Source of the DNA: an uncultured Lachnospiraceae bacterium | GTDB taxonomy: Bacteria; Bacillota; Clostridia; Lachnospirales; Lachnospiraceae | NCBI GenBank assembly: GCA_934359535.1 | Contig: CAKRLN010000104.1 | Location: 1 to 7,494, forward strand | Direction of reading: 5' to 3' | DNA length: 7,494 bases | Shown here: piece after piece, positions 7,420-7,494 of the stretch | How the letters are laid out: each line of letters opens with the position of its first letter | How positions within the stretch are numbered: the stretch's first letter is position 1 | The notes under the pieces: model-generated | Databases searched by the model: none | Told to the model about the DNA's origin: nothing | Seen by the model: only the letters and a program-made list of their open reading frames with translations | Made by a program: the position numbers and the translations under genes

Positions 7420-7494
7420 ATGGCATACGTTATTTCTGATTCATGCGTTAGCTGTGGAACATGTGCTGGAGAGTGCCCAGTAGGCGCTATCTCA
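7420..7494 (+). CDS. 2[4Fe-4S] clostridial-type ferredoxin, N-terminal fragment
   Basis: The first 25 codons of a bacterial ferredoxin are present and the gene runs off the right edge. The visible part holds the first cluster motif Cys9-x2-Cys12-x2-Cys15-x3-Cys19-Pro. The opening MAYVISDSCVSCGTCAGECP is that of the roughly 55-residue clostridial ferredoxins, low-potential cytosolic electron carriers for pyruvate:ferredoxin oxidoreductase, hydrogenase and Rnf. The ATG at 7420 is preceded by AAAGGAGG with an 8-nt spacer, a strong binding site fitting an abundant protein. It is transcribed divergently from sua5 across a 297-nt shared region. The second cluster motif lies outside the window, so the two-cluster assignment rests on family resemblance. 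Confidence 0.93.
   Translation, partial: MAYVISDSCVSCGTCAGECPVGAIS

Overview
The window reads as chromosomal core sequence of an anaerobic Gram-positive bacterium of the class Clostridia, most likely a gut-type Lachnospiraceae relative. This is inferred from the gene order, the protein sequences, the strong AGGAGG-type ribosome binding sites and the small clostridial ferredoxin at the right edge. I see no mobile element, CRISPR array, tRNA or rRNA.

Almost the whole window (1-7233) is one tightly packed minus-strand cluster, read from right to left. The order is Sua5/YwlC threonylcarbamoyl-AMP synthase, a YwlE-like low-molecular-weight phosphatase homologue, uracil phosphoribosyltransferase (upp), a dCMP-deaminase-family protein, two small membrane proteins (AtpZ-like and AtpI), then F-type ATP synthase subunits a (atpB), c (atpE), b (atpF), delta (atpH), alpha (atpA) and the first 14 codons of gamma (atpG). 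Most junctions overlap or are separated by 31 nt or less. The exceptions are the two gaps around atpE (57 and 62 nt), the gene of the multicopy c ring. No internal terminator is visible, so a single transcript from the promoter near 7206-7233 could carry everything, though internal promoters cannot be excluded. The order resembles the Bacillus subtilis ywlC-ywlE-...-upp-atp region, without rpiB, ywlG and glyA.

The right end (7123-7419) is a divergent intergenic region of 297 nt. It holds a minus-strand promoter for the large cluster, a plus-strand promoter for a 2[4Fe-4S] ferredoxin gene (only its first 25 codons are present), and an unusual density of dyad-symmetric elements. These are a 9-bp inverted repeat around the predicted operon start, a Rex-operator-like 18-mer, an 11/12 long-range inverted repeat, alternating TTGTA/TACAA half-sites over the ferredoxin promoter, and a perfect 14-bp AT-rich palindrome in the ferredoxin leader.

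The genes link energy coupling (ATP synthase), translation fidelity (t6A synthesis), pyrimidine salvage (UMP, dUMP) and low-potential electron carriage. The points most worth a second look are the phosphatase homologue, which has glycine where the family has its nucleophilic cysteine; the c subunit, which carries the residues expected of a Na+-binding rotor; and the possible redox or metal control of the divergent promoters.
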